DNA from: Iris pallida
Lineage: Eukaryota; Streptophyta; Magnoliopsida; Asparagales; Iridaceae
Reading direction: 5' to 3'
Length of the DNA stretch: 64,000 nt
Assembly: GCA_029216955.1 (NCBI GenBank)
Contig: JANAVB010029819.1
Coordinates: 33,826,747-33,890,746 of the forward strand
Of this stretch, positions 50,656 through 63,300 are shown piece by piece. The notes beneath the pieces are model-generated. The model was not told where the DNA came from and did not search any database. It worked only from the letters and a program-made list of their open reading frames with translations. The position numbers and the translations under genes are program-made. How positions within the stretch are numbered: position 1 is the stretch's first letter; each line of letters opens with the position of its first letter.

Positions 50656-51660
50656 AGAGAAGGAGGCTGTTGTAGGCCAGTCGCGCCTTCAGTTTTAGTA
50701 TCATCAACAGTAATTCTCTTATAAGGTCTGATAAGAGGAATCATATCATCATCAACAAGGTGATCACGCACTCTTTTTGTATTATTTCTGGAAACAGGTA
50801 TTGTGAGCATGGGAACAGGGTGAGTATTCAGATTGGTAATGTGAGTTCTGGGTATAGGAGGATTAATTCCAGTATCAGCTATATTTTCTTTTGAATTTGA
50901 AGTAAGAGAGGATAGTAGTGAGGTGAAAGTATTGGTAAGGGTTGGTGTTGGAAGAGGGTGATGAGGTTTATTTGAAACATGTGTTGATATAGTGGAAAAG
51001 TGGGAAGACAAAGAAGAGGAATTCATGAGAACTGAGATTGGTAAGTTATCATGTGTTAAGTGAGGAGGAATGTTAGAGATATTTGAGAACATAATCGTGG
51101 AGAGAGGAGGAGGTATATAGAATGGATACTGTGGGAATGACATGGGATGTAGGAATGATATCTGTGGTAATGAGTGTTGCTGTATCAGGAATAGGGATAG
51201 TAGTATTAACAAGGGTAATATTAGGAGGAGATGTATTAGAAGAGTCTATGATATTTGTGGTCATGGTAGAATGGTTATGACTTGGTGACTGGATGAAGTG
51301 GTTGAAATAAGTGGTGGGTGGTTAGGTAATGAGGAAGTTACAGAATATAACTGAATAGGAGAAGAAGATGTAGCTTCCAGATTTGAAGGAGAGAGTGGGC
51401 ACAATAACTGTGATGATAGTGGTATGGTGGATGATGTCACATTAATAACTGTCGCCGAAGGACTGGTGGAAGGAGGGTTTTCCGATTGTTGTTTTGATGA
51501 GGTAGGGGTGTTGGCCATTGGCGTTTTGGATCTGGAGAATCGAGCAGCATAATTAACACAAATGGAATGATCCAATCTTTTAGCAAGCAATTCATGAATT
51601 TGCTTTTTCTGATCACAAGGCCACGAATCATTGATCATTGCTTCAATCATAAACTTCACA
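50652..51660 (-). pseudogene. LINE B ORF1, C-terminal part
   Basis: Begins inside ORF1 at MIEAMINDSWPCDQKKQIHE, which lines up with the part of LINE A ORF1 just after its zinc knuckle (SICVNYAARF against SICVNHADRF). A Ser/Thr/Pro-rich tail follows and ends GATGLQQPPSL*. A frame change lies near 51240. The RNA-binding N-terminal half is absent because of 5' truncation. Confidence 0.75.
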
Positions 51661-51662
51661 TT

Positions 51663-52151
51663 CTAGTACTGGTACTATGTGTAGGAAGCTAAGGATATAT
51701 ATAACATGGGGATCATTGACTTCTAGAGCAATGTGTTATTGACTGTGTTTTTACATACTTCTCGTAGGGACTTTTTCTTCAAATATTAGTAAAAAAAAAA
51801 GTTCAACTAGATCGTTAAGATAATAATGAAAAAAAAAATTGAAACAAAAAGAAAGTGGGTGAAATGTTGAAAACCTTTCTATACTAGACAACTTACTTTT
51901 TGAGTGGTAAAAAATTCGAGTGATCCTTGTGGTCAGCGGAGAGAGACATAAAAACTCTGGCTGAGTGACGGAAGATCAGTAAATCGAGCAATGGGAGCGT
52001 ATTACTCCTTCCATTTGTAGTGGAAGTTGGAAGACAATGGGCCCAAAAGACATACAATACAATACATTGTGCAAAAAAATTTCAAACGTTCAGCCGGACA
52101 CCGTAAAAAAAAGATTGGTATAAAACAAATGAGACATCTACCTTTTATATA
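51663..52151. other. AT-rich intergenic spacer
   Basis: A-runs and no recognisable gene or repeat boundary. It separates the truncated LINE B 5' end from MITE copy 2. Confidence 0.4.
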
Positions 52152-52159
52152 GCCTCAAG

Positions 52160-52847
52160 TAGGACTGCAAATGAGCCAAGCCTTTCGCAAGCTGCTCGAA
52201 GTTTGGCTCGATAAAAGCTCGTTTGAGCTTGGTTCGTTTAGAAAACAAGCTGAGCTCAAGCTTCATTTTCGAGCTCGTTTAATAAACGAGCCAAGCTCAA
52301 GCTTAGAAGTACTCGACTCGTTTAAGCCCGCAAGCTGGCTCGTTTATGAGCTTGCGAGCTTGCTCGTTTAGGAACTCATTTAGGAGCTTGTTTAGAAGCT
52401 CGTTTGTTCTTTGTTGAATTCTAATTTTATATATGTTTGTATAACAATATGGTTGTGTGCATTATATATTTATATGCCCTTAATGATTGATATTAAGGAA
52501 CTTTTTTAATTAATTTTATAAATAAATGGTTACTATTATAGATATTTGAATTCAAACCTAACTAGCTTGAAATTGAGCTTGTTTAGTTTGAAGCCAAGCT
52601 TAATGAGCTTGAAATCAAGCTGAGCGAGCTTGATTTTGAGTTTATCGAGCTTGTTTATCAAGCTTGCTTATTGGCTTAAGCTCGAGTCCAAACTAAGCCA
52701 AGCTTGAGCTCAAACTAAACAAGCTCAAGCCAAGTTCAAGCTCTAAAATAAAATAAAAAACTTATCAAGCTTGAGCTCGATTAATTCTAGTCAAGTCAAG
52801 CTCAAGCTTACAAAAGCTTGGCTCGATTTGGCTCGTTTGTAGCCCTA
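52160..52847. mobile_element. hAT-type MITE, copy 2
   Basis: Ends TAGGACTGCAAATGAGCC and (complement) TAGGGCTACAAACGAGCC, with the 8-base duplication GCCTCAAG at 52152-52159 and 52848-52855. Interior as in copy 1 (GAGCTTG/AAGCTCG arms) but shorter by about 90 bases, mainly in the TA array. Confidence 0.9.
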
Positions 52848-52989
52848 GCCTCAAGGACTCTACGTGAAGCTATGATTGTGCCACAGGTCAACCTATCTAA
52901 TGATTGAAACTTTACATAATAGTCATCTAGAAATGGTAGAAAATTTTCATTACAAGCGAGCAATGCTACAATTACAAACTCCCTTACAA

Positions 52990-53312
52990 CCAGTGCGGAG
53001 CATAACTCGGACTGTCCCGGACTGTAGCCCAGGCTGCCAAAATAAATATCAGAGCCACCACTATACTATAATGTGTAAGCCTTAGCTAAGTTGGTTTAGT
53101 GATAGGTTGTTTAGGTAGAAGGTCCAAGGTTCAAATCTTGTAGGTGTTGTGTAGATTTTTTAGATTGTAGATTTTGTAGATTTTTTTTCCATGTATGCTC
53201 AGAGCCCTCCCTAAAATTTTTTGCACATTTTTTAGATTGTAGTTTTTGTAGATTTTTTTCGGTGTATGCTCATAGCCCCCCCTAAAAATTTTTGCTAGCT
53301 CCACCCTTGCTT
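52990..53312 (+). repeat. Composite repeat with tRNA-like (SINE-type) promoter boxes
   Basis: An A-box-like TAGCTAAGTTGG (53083-53094) and a B-box GGTTCAAATCT (53128-53138) lie 34 bases apart, as in tRNA-derived SINEs. Downstream, a roughly 80-base segment with TTTTTAGATTGTAG...TGTATGCTCA.AGCCC.CCCTAAAA is present twice (53158 and 53229 onwards). The outer ends AGTGCGGAGC and (complement) GGGTGGAGCTAGC suggest it sits in a larger inverted-repeat element. Confidence 0.5.
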
Positions 53313-53632
53313 ACAACCAAGGGGTTACAACCGACCACGTGGCAGGCCTCCATTGGAGGAGAGAGGGGAGAGGTGGGGCCGGGTGTGTTTAGCACGGTGG
53401 AGAATGGGTTATAGGAAAGTTGTAAAGGGTTGGTAGTAAACTTAGGGCCTGCGCTATCTTAGTCCTGCATTTCAACACTCGACAGCACCTCCATGATGGC
53501 TTCTATTCCATTTCCCTTTCTTGTTAGCTGTTGATAAATTGAGCTGCCATTGAACAACATTTTTGTGGTGAAACTCCCTCAACATTGCCCCCACATAAAT
53601 AAATTCATGGTGACATCTCTCCAAAGAAAAGA
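53313..53632. other. Spacer without recognised gene
   Basis: Includes a purine-rich stretch (GGAGAGAGGGGAGAGG, 53358). Short frames only. Confidence 0.35.
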
Positions 53633-53635
53633 TTA

Positions 53636-54007
53636 GAGCATCTCCAACCCTACTGTGACTTTGGAAAAAAGTTAATGCCACATAGGAATAACAAAATTTT
53701 ATTCAAAAGTTCTTCTCCAATGCAATTGTCAAGTCAATTGTAAAGCTTATGTGGCCAAAATTAAAGAAGACATTGTGAAGTTGATTGTCTTGTTCTAGAC
53801 AATGCACTTGACAATGTCTTCTCTTCCATGTCATCAATTATGAATAAAAAATTAGAAAAAAGAAAGAAGATGAGAGAGTTTTTCTATCTCATTGTCTTTT
53901 GAGATATAATTTTGCCACATAAACAAGGCATTGTCTTGTGGCTCATGCCACATAGAAGCCACCTAAGACTCACAACACTTAACAAGACAATAGGGTTGGA
54001 GATGCTC
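53636..54007. mobile_element. Tourist/Harbinger-type MITE
   Basis: Terminal inverted repeat GAGCATCTCCAACCCTA at both ends and the 3-base duplication TTA (53633-53635, 54008-54010). 372 bases, AT-rich, no coding capacity, with internal CAATGTCTT/AAGACAATG repeats. TTA duplications are typical of PIF/Harbinger MITEs. Confidence 0.85.
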
Positions 54008-54010
54008 TTA

Positions 54011-54691
54011 GTCTTCCAATTCAGCACAAGCCATACACAACAACTTACAATTCACCAGTAATTGTAAGTGTGAACATCTTAAGTTAAATTAGCATTGACA
54101 ACCTTAAAGTTGGTTCAAGTTTTGTTACTGTTTGGTTTGGTTTGACAGGATTAAGAATTGGGGGAGAAATATGAGAGGGTTCCTCATTTTTTTTTTTTTT
54201 GGAAAGTAAAACCCAATGCCTATTTTGGAAATATTTTTGTTTTCCTGAAAATGTTAGTTGGATGTATTACTTCTAATTTTTTTTTGCATAATAATACATT
54301 CATGGCGTCAGCTGGTAGCATCATAAAATTAATGAAAGAATATTTGTGAAAAAGCAACCAAATTATTTTTTTTCCATTATTATGTGAACCAAATATGGGA
54401 GAAAATTAAAATTTTTTCGCAGTATATTCCTAGCCTAACCAAATAAGGATATAAAAATATTAAATTCTTTTCTCACAGGAAAAAAAAAAAAAAAAAAAAC
54501 CTTTGCTGGCTGTAGAAAAATTCTTGCATCCTCCCCTCAAATTCACACCAATCCAATCCCTCCTAATCAGTAATAAAGAAACACAAACAAAAGATGCCCA
54601 CACTTTTGACTTTCTAATCCCCGGCTCTTTCCATTGATCAAACTTCACTTCCTCTCCCTCTTCCTCGCTTCCACCCACCATTGCATACTCC
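54011..54691 (+). other. Upstream region of the 54692 gene
   Basis: AT-rich with A and T runs (poly-A at 54478-54499). The last 70 bases are CT-rich (CTTCCTCTCCCTCTTCCTCG), like a plant 5' leader. No TATA box was convincing. Confidence 0.4.
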
Positions 54692-55225
54692 ATGGCCCAC
54701 AGCTCTGCATACGAAGTCGACACCATCGTCTCCCAAGCCATCGACCTCGCGGCTCTTGAGCAGACTGCAGCCTCCAATTCCTCGTCCTCGCTCCCTGTCG
54801 ATCTCCAAACACGCTTCCACAAACTCAAGTCGTCTATGAAGAAACCTTCTCATGATCAGATCACTCCACCTAAAGAACCGAGAGGACCCTCTCCCTCTCC
54901 TCCGTCACCTACCATGAATCCCTTCACCTCAGGCTCCTACAGGCGATCCCCTTCGCCACCGCAACCCGTGTGCTGCTTCGGGCGTTCCAAAAGAAAGGGC
55001 GGCAGGAGCAGAAAGTGGGGGACGAACGAGGAGGGGATGATGCTCACAGATCTCAGTACATTTTCGTTCAAAGAACAGCAGCGGAAACTGAACAAGGCAC
55101 GCAAGGAGGAGGAGAAGGCCAGCAAGGAGGCAGCCAAGGTGGTGGAGTGGGTGAAACAGGCATCCGCGAGAATGGATGCTTCAGCAATCGAAGAATTACT
55201 CAGCAGCGAAGATGAACTCAAGTAG
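54692..55225 (+). CDS. Plant protein of unknown function with a CCFG motif and C-terminal coiled coil
   Basis: Single exon, 177 residues. The start has good context (after CATACTCC) and follows a CT-rich leader. Residues 1-25 (SAYEVDTIVSQAIDLAALEQ) look like an amphipathic helix. Residues 34-48 (LPVDLQTRFHKLKS) are conserved-looking, 58-92 are Pro/Ser-rich, 92-97 hold PVCCFG, and 98-108 are a basic, possibly nuclear-targeting stretch (RSKRKGGRSRK). Residues 118-160 form a charged coiled coil (FSFKEQQRKLNKARKEEEKA), and the end is acidic (EELLSSEDELK). I recognise the architecture as that of short uncharacterised angiosperm proteins, but no enzyme domain or function. No signal peptide or membrane segment. 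The frame is clean and compositionally genic, so I consider it real. Confidence 0.8.
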   Translation: MAHSSAYEVDTIVSQAIDLAALEQTAASNSSSSLPVDLQTRFHKLKSSMKKPSHDQITPPKEPRGPSPSPPSPTMNPFTSGSYRRSPSPPQPVCCFGRSKRKGGRSRKWGTNEEGMMLTDLSTFSFKEQQRKLNKARKEEEKASKEAAKVVEWVKQASARMDASAIEELLSSEDELK

Positions 55226-57331
55226 CAGCACAAGTCAAGTATATCTGATACGTATTTGAATAACTTTTCGAGAGTATAGATGAACTCGGTATATGTAAGA
55301 GATTGTTGGCAAGAGAAGAGATGCAAATGTAACAACAGTAAAAGAAGATATTACGCAAGCAATGCGGATATTCCAGTAAAAAGAAAGAAATTCATAATCA
55401 GAAGAGTACTGATAGAATCAATGTAGCCGTCAAGAGGCATAAAGTAGCATGTAATTTTAATTCGTTGCATTTGTTATCAGGGAAAGGTGGAAGACGAAGA
55501 AGAAGAAGAAAGAAGAAGGAAGAAAAAGACCTGACCTGTGTGGAGTTTATGTTTCTCCGGTGCAGATTGGCTTTCCCTCCTAAGTGCTGCATTCTTCCGG
55601 TCTCGAGTGCATGCCCAACCCACCTAAAACAATTTTCTCTCATCTTATCCTAATTTAGGACTACCTTCCACTCCGCAAAAATACACCCATTCCGTATCTT
55701 TCGAAGTATCACACTCGTGCATTCAACATTTGCCATTGCAACAACGCACACGTTTCTTAAATGTGAAACATAAAGCTTCTCTTAATTGTGAAAAATAAAG
55801 CATGGCTGGCTACTCTTATAGCACTATAGTAGTCTTGCAAACATTTCCTTTCAGCACCAAGGGTAACATATAATTGCAGAACATTTCTGAAGCACTTCGC
55901 TTTGAACAAGCCTGCTTTAGAACATAGTGGAATTCGCTTTGGTCTAGGATGTTCCATGAACAACATCCTTCTCAGTTTACATCCATTTGATGAATGACCA
56001 TTTCTAAATAGTGAAAGCTATTATTCTCGGACTATTACTATTCATTTTACTCTCGAGGATTCTATTTAGAAGATAGCCTCTCTACGTACTCTCACTTACA
56101 CTGATGTTGCACAGACACGGATACGACACAATACCAATTTTGGTGTGACCAAGTGTATTTTGGACTGTCCAGATTCTATCCAATACGTGTCTGAGATGAC
56201 ACGGCCCACATTTTTGTAGTGTTTCCTAGACTGACTAATATCATTAGATAGCATGTCAATTGAGCTCTTTATTATTAGCACACGTAATGTACAAGTAGAA
56301 CTTGAAAACATGAATAAATTTGACTCATCTATCCCACCTCATGATCATCCTACGCTACACGTTCTTCCGCTCTCTGTGCACGCCTAATATGTGTCAGCAT
56401 GTAATCATGATGCTGTACAGTGCAGACACTCCTAGGTTTGTAGTCCTATTAAGCATAACATGAAATGCGTACAATTTGTTGAGAAACCTGAGATGACCAA
56501 AATTACATGTACTGTCTGCAATGCTTGAAACACTTGTTTTCAAATCTTTCTTGTCCAAGCATTTGAGTGAAACAGTTAGACTGATCCTAATTTTGCCACG
56601 GATTAAATTAAGTGGACTAAATTACATGATATAAATATCATAGAAATCTTTGCCTGACTGGTTTCATACTTATATCCCTCCACTGAACCCCATATCCCGA
56701 TTTTATTTTAAATACTCGCAGTTTCCGTTTGCAAATTATAAGGGCAGGCGTAGTTAGTCGGTATCAAGTTTTCCTTTCATTAATTAAATGTCTCCAATTG
56801 TTCATTATTCCTCTCTGCACTTTATTCCTCTCTGCACTTTCAAAGTGAAATGCACCATAGTTCTAGTTCCAATTTTCCAGTATAATAGAGACGGGCATGA
56901 GAAAATTAATAACACTAAAATATTGATAAAATTGGAAATGAAATCGTACCCAATGTGATATCAGCTTTGGGCATGAGACAAATGATCCAAAGTATAGTAG
57001 ACATCATGAACAAAAATTGATTACATTAACTGGATAAGTAAATATTGGTACATGCTAGTGTTATCAGTCGCTCTTACAACACCGACAAGGGAAAAACATA
57101 TTATTGTAGGATATATGTAACTACATAAAGTATATAACGTTAACTAGAAGAAATTTGATCACGTGCCCTCTGTGGTCCAATGATGTTTACCTGGTAGTAA
57201 TGTAAAGACATTCCAATAACATGTTTCTGAAATCCTTGAGCTCGGGACCAGAAAGTATGTCACTATGGCAAAACAGGGCATACATGACCCGTTTGAATGT
57301 CTTTGCTGAAGTGCCCTCAGAAGCATACCTT
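55226..57331. other. Intergenic region between the two right-hand genes
   Basis: Holds the 3' ends of the unknown gene (plus) and MEX1 (minus), which converge. There is a GAAGAAGAA purine run at 55490-55530 and GACACG-like words at 56110-56200. No RNA gene, transposon end or convincing frame was found in these 2.1 kb. Confidence 0.45.
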
Positions 57332-60300
57332 TCAAGGTCCAAATACCAATTCCTTTAAAGATTTCATAGGTGAATTGTTACCGTATGCTACGGCATCTCT
57401 CCACACAGTCATTCCTGGTAAAAAAAAAGGACAATCAAACAAAAAATGAGATCATCAGCAGGCATTACAATGCCCATCTGTCATAATATCAACTTGAATT
57501 AAATTTCTTCGGAAAGCTATGACATGAAAGCCAGTGAACTGCCACTCTGGATATGTGGTTTCCTCAAGCATACATTATATTATAACATCTTGAGCTATTT
57601 TCTATCAGGGTAACATACTAGCATTGCCTTTATAGAGCAGACACCAGGATTGTTGACCAACAATGGCTTACTCAGAACATTCTTTTCAAGCACTTTCAGT
57701 TGGAAGAAAAAAAGAAATTGTTACTTTTGGCAAGTCTTGTGTTATAGAATTTCTTGTTCCTATGTATACTTATATCTCACATGGTAAATAGAATATGTAG
57801 ATAATTGCTGGCAAAGAAGATAATGCAATCACAAGTCATGCATATTCTACTGAACAATTAAGAAGATGAAATTAAAGCTTATGTCGACAGTGAAAATGTA
57901 AGTAAAGTTAAAAGGGTAAAGGAAGAAACCCAGCCATGTAAGAAAGCCGAGTGTTGCTGCCAAGAAAAATTCCTTGCTGATACTATTGAAGCTGCCAAAC
58001 AAGCAAAAGTTCAGGAGCTGGAAATCACTACAAAATTATGCATTCGGCAGAAATAGCTTCAAACATAAAGGAACTTACCAGTACATGCAAAGCAAGTTGC
58101 CCCACCCATGAAGAAAAGATGCCCAAGCTGAACCAGTGAACCTGTATCCGAATCATTATAGAAACTTTGAAACAATTTGAACCTTTAAAATTCATTTCAT
58201 ACCAGCCTGGGAATTTTACCCTTTTGCGTATCTTCTCACTGACATGTTGCCCAGGGAAAAAGACCATCCTGGATCCACCACACCCTGGCCCACATGTCAG
58301 TGTGCCATACTAATACGAAGGGTAGGATTCCAGACAGGTACGTAAGATATTGCTCTTTGAACGGAATATAACCTCATCTGAATAATGAAGCCTACTCCAA
58401 TATACAGTCAAAATACCAGAATGACAACAATAGCCTTGGTTGCAGAAGCTAACTATTAAAACAGAAATTTAAATTAAATCAAACTTGCAGATATATGACA
58501 AAAATAGCCAAAGTATGGGCTTTTTACATCTAATGTATTTCCACTGAGTTGTAATTAAAATCAAAACAATCATACGAATCCTTCTCCCCTTTCTGGTTTG
58601 ATTACATGTCCAGAAGCCGAAAAGAAAACATGCCAGAAATGGAATGTTGACATGAATGAGCAACACTACAATAAAAGTGCACTCACATGCAGCTATGGGT
58701 GAGCTTCAGTTGAGGATAATAAGAGTTAAAATTGTTTGAAGTAATTACAGCATATAGGGAGCAATAGGATTACAATTGAATGAGTTGCTAGATTTTGGGT
58801 AGGGTGAAGCAAAATGAGGTGATAAGAGAAGGATTCAGTAGATGCTAGTGTTAGAGAGTGTGGAGCTTTGATCATATTCCTAGTGTACATCAAGCCCCAA
58901 ATTTGCCGATCTGACTCGGCTATGAGTTGTGGTGTTTGCGTGTGTGTGTTTTGTGTGTGTGTGTGTGTGTGTGTGGTGGTGGTGGTGGGGGGGGGGGGGG
59001 GGGGGGGGGGGCAATGTCCCCTTGCCCATAAGATGGGGCTTCGGGGATAGAACCCGAGAAATTGTCTTCTATAGGTGTACGTACATGAGTAGGATGAGTT
59101 TGGTTTGTACATCAGTTACTGGGGTAGTTCGGTAAATATAACAAAATCTGTGGTCGTCCTAATCTTTTGCTATAATATGGCTTCAATCTCTTGTAATTGT
59201 AATTCTCTTTAAATATTAAAATAACTTGTGCGGCCGTGGACGTAGGAAAAGACATTTCCAACCACATCAAGTCTTGTGTCTTTGTTATGTTTTTCTTCAT
59301 TGCTATACCACATTCATAAAAGCTAGCATTATAGAGGAGATGTCCCTTGAAAGAGCTGGATAGGTGCAAATAATTCATGTGACCAACCCCAAAAATTTGG
59401 TATAATGACTTTGTTTTCTTCTTGCTATGGTTGCCTGATATATTATATCTTAAATTGTGTACGTTAGACATAAGACTCCTAGCAAAAAGTGCTTCATATT
59501 GCATTCAAATACAGACGTTCATCAAATTAGGATTATATCAATGTATATATTTTGTTATTGAGTGTCACAAGGCTGCATGGTTATAAACCATGTGAATGAT
59601 AGGGTCGATTTTCCTACCAACCAACTGGCCTAATAGGATGCATGGTAAGTCCTTTCTTCATCATAATTTCTATGCCTAAAATTTCCAACAAGTTATAGAA
59701 CTCACACTAGGTTGATTCACGGTTCTAGAACTTTCTGATCTTTCCATTAGTCTTCTCAATTCGAAAAATATAAGCATCATAACTAACTTATCCTTGTTTA
59801 AAAGTTACATGATGACAATGATGAAAATCTCTATTTTTTTCCTTTAATTTTTGCTTTTAAATGAGGTTAGCTTATATGAATATGTTTTTTGCAGCTAATG
59901 CAGATACAGGTTGGTTGATGAATGATATTCCCTCACAAGATTGCTATTGTCTAACTGATGACAAGACAAGATGATAAATGAGTCAATTTTCTAACAATCT
60001 TTAGCATCATTCATTCCGAAAACAGAGGTTGAATTCCATGTGTTTAAGTTGTTAATAGTCATAAGTTGCAACTGTTTCTTAGTCATAACTTACAAATGTT
60101 TATTATATGGACCACTTGTGCAATTTATGTCATTTCCAATTGTAAGCATGGATGTTTCTATAATTTTAATAAATACTTCTCTTCAATCAACAAAATAAGA
60201 ACAAATGGATATATAATTTCACAAAGTAAAGAATAAACCATGTATAAATCTGAGTAAGAAGAAATTACCACATCAGATCTCGAATAAACAAAGCTCGTGG

Positions 60301-63300
60301 GATCATAAGTCCATTTCCAAGCATTGCAAGCAACATCGAGAAAGCTGATAGGCCTTTGATGTTACCCGGACTGAGATAATTTGTCCACTGTTACATAAGA
60401 CATAATCATAAAATTAACACCCCCACCTACTACAAATGCTAGATAAATGAGTAAATAAAATGAGAAAAGTTCGGATACCATCTGTGCAACCGGCATCCAC
60501 ATGAAAAGCAAAGTTGCAGTCCATCCAGATGTTGACTGGACAAGTCTCGCTCCTTGCTCAGAAAGTTTTCCAGCTCGTGCCTGCAAGTTTCATTCATAGT
60601 AGAACCAAGACTTGAGCAGAAACTAAAATAACATAGGTAGAAAATGTTTTCCACCAAAAGGCCTGATCAGAGGAAAATCAGAACACCAGACAACTATCCT
60701 ATATCAACTATTTCACAATGTCCGAGGATCTTTTACCACCATCAAAGTATACAGGTCATAATTGTAAGTAAGTTATAACTGTGAGAAATCAATGTAACGA
60801 TGTTCCTTATGTTTTACAGTAGGCAAAGAGATTATATCCACTAGTTATGTTCCAATTGTGAAGATGTTCAGATTTATTCTAACCATACTGATTCATATTC
60901 TTTAGTATGCAAGCATCGTATCTCCCCTAGAGAGTAATTCTACAAAAATTTCTAAGCTTCATGTGTGGTTGTTCAAAGTTAATCATAGATGTCAGAACAA
61001 GTATTTCCTGGTCCTGTTTTTATTGTGGTAACTGTGGGTTAGAAAGAGGTTCAACTGGAAGGGAAGGCCTTGGATACCATCTGGTCACATAGGGAGTAAT
61101 TTGCAAGGAAAAAGGGTAAGTCGGCATCACTGAGGATCCATGGCTCCAATATATATGGTCTTGGAACTTATGGAGCAAAGGATCTTAGGCTAGGTAGTTT
61201 AAGAAGGTGGAACCATGCTGACAGTCAGGGGCATTTGGAGCATCAAAGGGAAGAACAACAAGAGGCATTCTGAATTCTTGAAATGTGTACATAAATAAAA
61301 GATAGCGGGGTCAAGATTTACCATCGGCACTAGAAATACTACTAGCTTCTGGAAAAAACAATTGGTGCAAACCGTGCAGGGTATTCAGTTGAGAGGTAAT
61401 TGTTGGAGACTAATTGGTGAAATACCTGGAACAAAGTTCCTTGAACCCTTCCAGGAAGCAAAGCATAAAAGCAACCAGTGAGTGTCCATTTGAGAGGTAA
61501 TTGCTGGAGACTAAGATTCAGACATTCCCTTCACAAGCAGCTAAGAGTTCTAAAAGAAAGAGCTAATAAATTTCAGAAACCTTGGACGCCCTTGGGTAGT
61601 GAAACCAAGCTAGTCAAAGGAGCAAGGCGCACTCCAGGCGCAAAGGGTCCATATCGTCCGAGGCGCAATGCGCACTTAAGGCGTGCGCCCGAGTGAAGTG
61701 AGGCGCAAAATAAAAATAAATAAATAAATTAGTAACGTAAGAAATAAAACCAAATAACATATTAAAACCAACAAAAAATATGTTAACATAACCAAGTGAA
61801 CTAGCAGAGCAACAATAGCACTCAACAAAACTAACAAGAATTTGTATTTTTTTTCTACCACGCTTTTAGTAAATTTTACTTTTTCAAGTTCAACTTAGCC
61901 AACTTTGGCAACCATGGAAAGGGTAACCTCCTTCCCACTTGTATAAGGTAAGGACTCTCCCTGGCTCAATTTTTTTGGTAAGAAACAAAAAACGCATAAG
62001 GCGCACCTAGGCGCGCCTTTTCTTGGTTGCGCCTTGCTGAAAGGCGTACCTTGGGTGTGTCCGGAGAAATGCGCCTTGCCTAGTGAAGTGTGAGGCGCAG
62101 ATGTTGCGCCTTGCTCCGAGGCACGCCTTTAACCACCATGAGTGAAACTGAAGATAAATGTTGGTGGAGGTGGGAAAAGCACATAAAGTTCTCACTATGA
62201 AACCTCGGACACCTTTGGACAGGAAGTTTATTTGTTATCTTGGGACTTCTTCATTGCTGTCTATGTAACCTCTTTTTAAGGTCTGTTTTGTTAACTTCAC
62301 TTAATAAAACACAAAGGGTTTCTTCACCATTCGTCCTGGAAGGAAAAAAAAAATGTTATTATATCTTGCCCTCTTTCTTTCTTAGTAGTACATATCACAA
62401 AGCGATATAAACCATTAGGCAATGTGTGTTTTAGGTTGAAAAGAAGGTTCTGGTTCTGCGTGATCTTCTTTTGGATCATCAGAAGGTCTCATCAGGCAAT
62501 ACCAAGTTGATGGTCACTAATAATAGAAAAGCTGCCTAATCTCTAAACACATTCTTAAACAATATTAGTAACAAGGCTTCAATCAAAGTCATAACACTAT
62601 AAACCCGTTAGGAGCTAGCCAATAAAGGTGATTCAGAGGATCTAGGAAGCTCGGCCACTCCAATAAGTGACATGTCCATATTGTGCCTTGTTCTGTTTGT
62701 GTAAGTGCGACATAGAGGACGAAATAAGTCATATAGCCTATATAAACAACAGAGTTGAGCTCTTCATTTGTACTAAAATTGCATACAGAAGAAAGAAGTA
62801 ACCAACCAGTCGTGTTCAGGTTTGAACCATACCATGACCACAGCCAAAACAGCAACCGTACAGGAGATCGCCCCAGGTAAAATGCTATTCGGGACAAAGG
62901 GAACAAATGTCGACCACATCACCTGCAACAAAAACAAGAAAACAAAAAAGCATCAAACTTTGCCAATTTCATCATTTGCTACCACCAAAATCCCAACTTT
63001 GAAACACCATCGACCTGAGGAAGAACAGAGAGTCCGCCGATGGTAATAAAATCCTCCCAAACCCTCCACATCCCCTCTCCTAGCCACCCAAAGTAATTCA
63101 AGAAGTTCAAAACAAGACCCGAGCCGACGACCACGGAAGTCACTATGAAGTGCGGCAGCGGCATCGACTCCGCCATCGCCAGTTGTGCAATCACCGCGTA
63201 AGTCGAGATCACCCCGAGAGTCTGGACGATCACCGCCTCCGTCTCCTTCTTCTTCGCGAAGTACGACAACAGCGACAAATTCCCAAGCAATCCGGTCAGC

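Larger units (their letters stand above)
40993..51662 (-). mobile_element. LINE B (plant L1 type), 5'-truncated, split by CACTA element 2
   Basis: The minus-strand order is the C-terminal part of ORF1 (51659-50652), ORF2 endonuclease and RT (50655-48838), an interruption by CACTA element 2 (43305-48834), then the rest of RT, the zinc-binding RT-associated domain and RNase H (43304-41250), and a 3' UTR ending in a short A-run (40993-40999). The ORF1 part lacks the zinc knuckle, so the copy is 5'-truncated at about 51662. I found no clear target duplication. Confidence 0.85.

Noticed and set aside
53120..53145. Functional tRNA gene
   Set aside because: A- and B-box words are present, but no cloverleaf with an acceptor stem could be drawn; SINE-like is the better reading.
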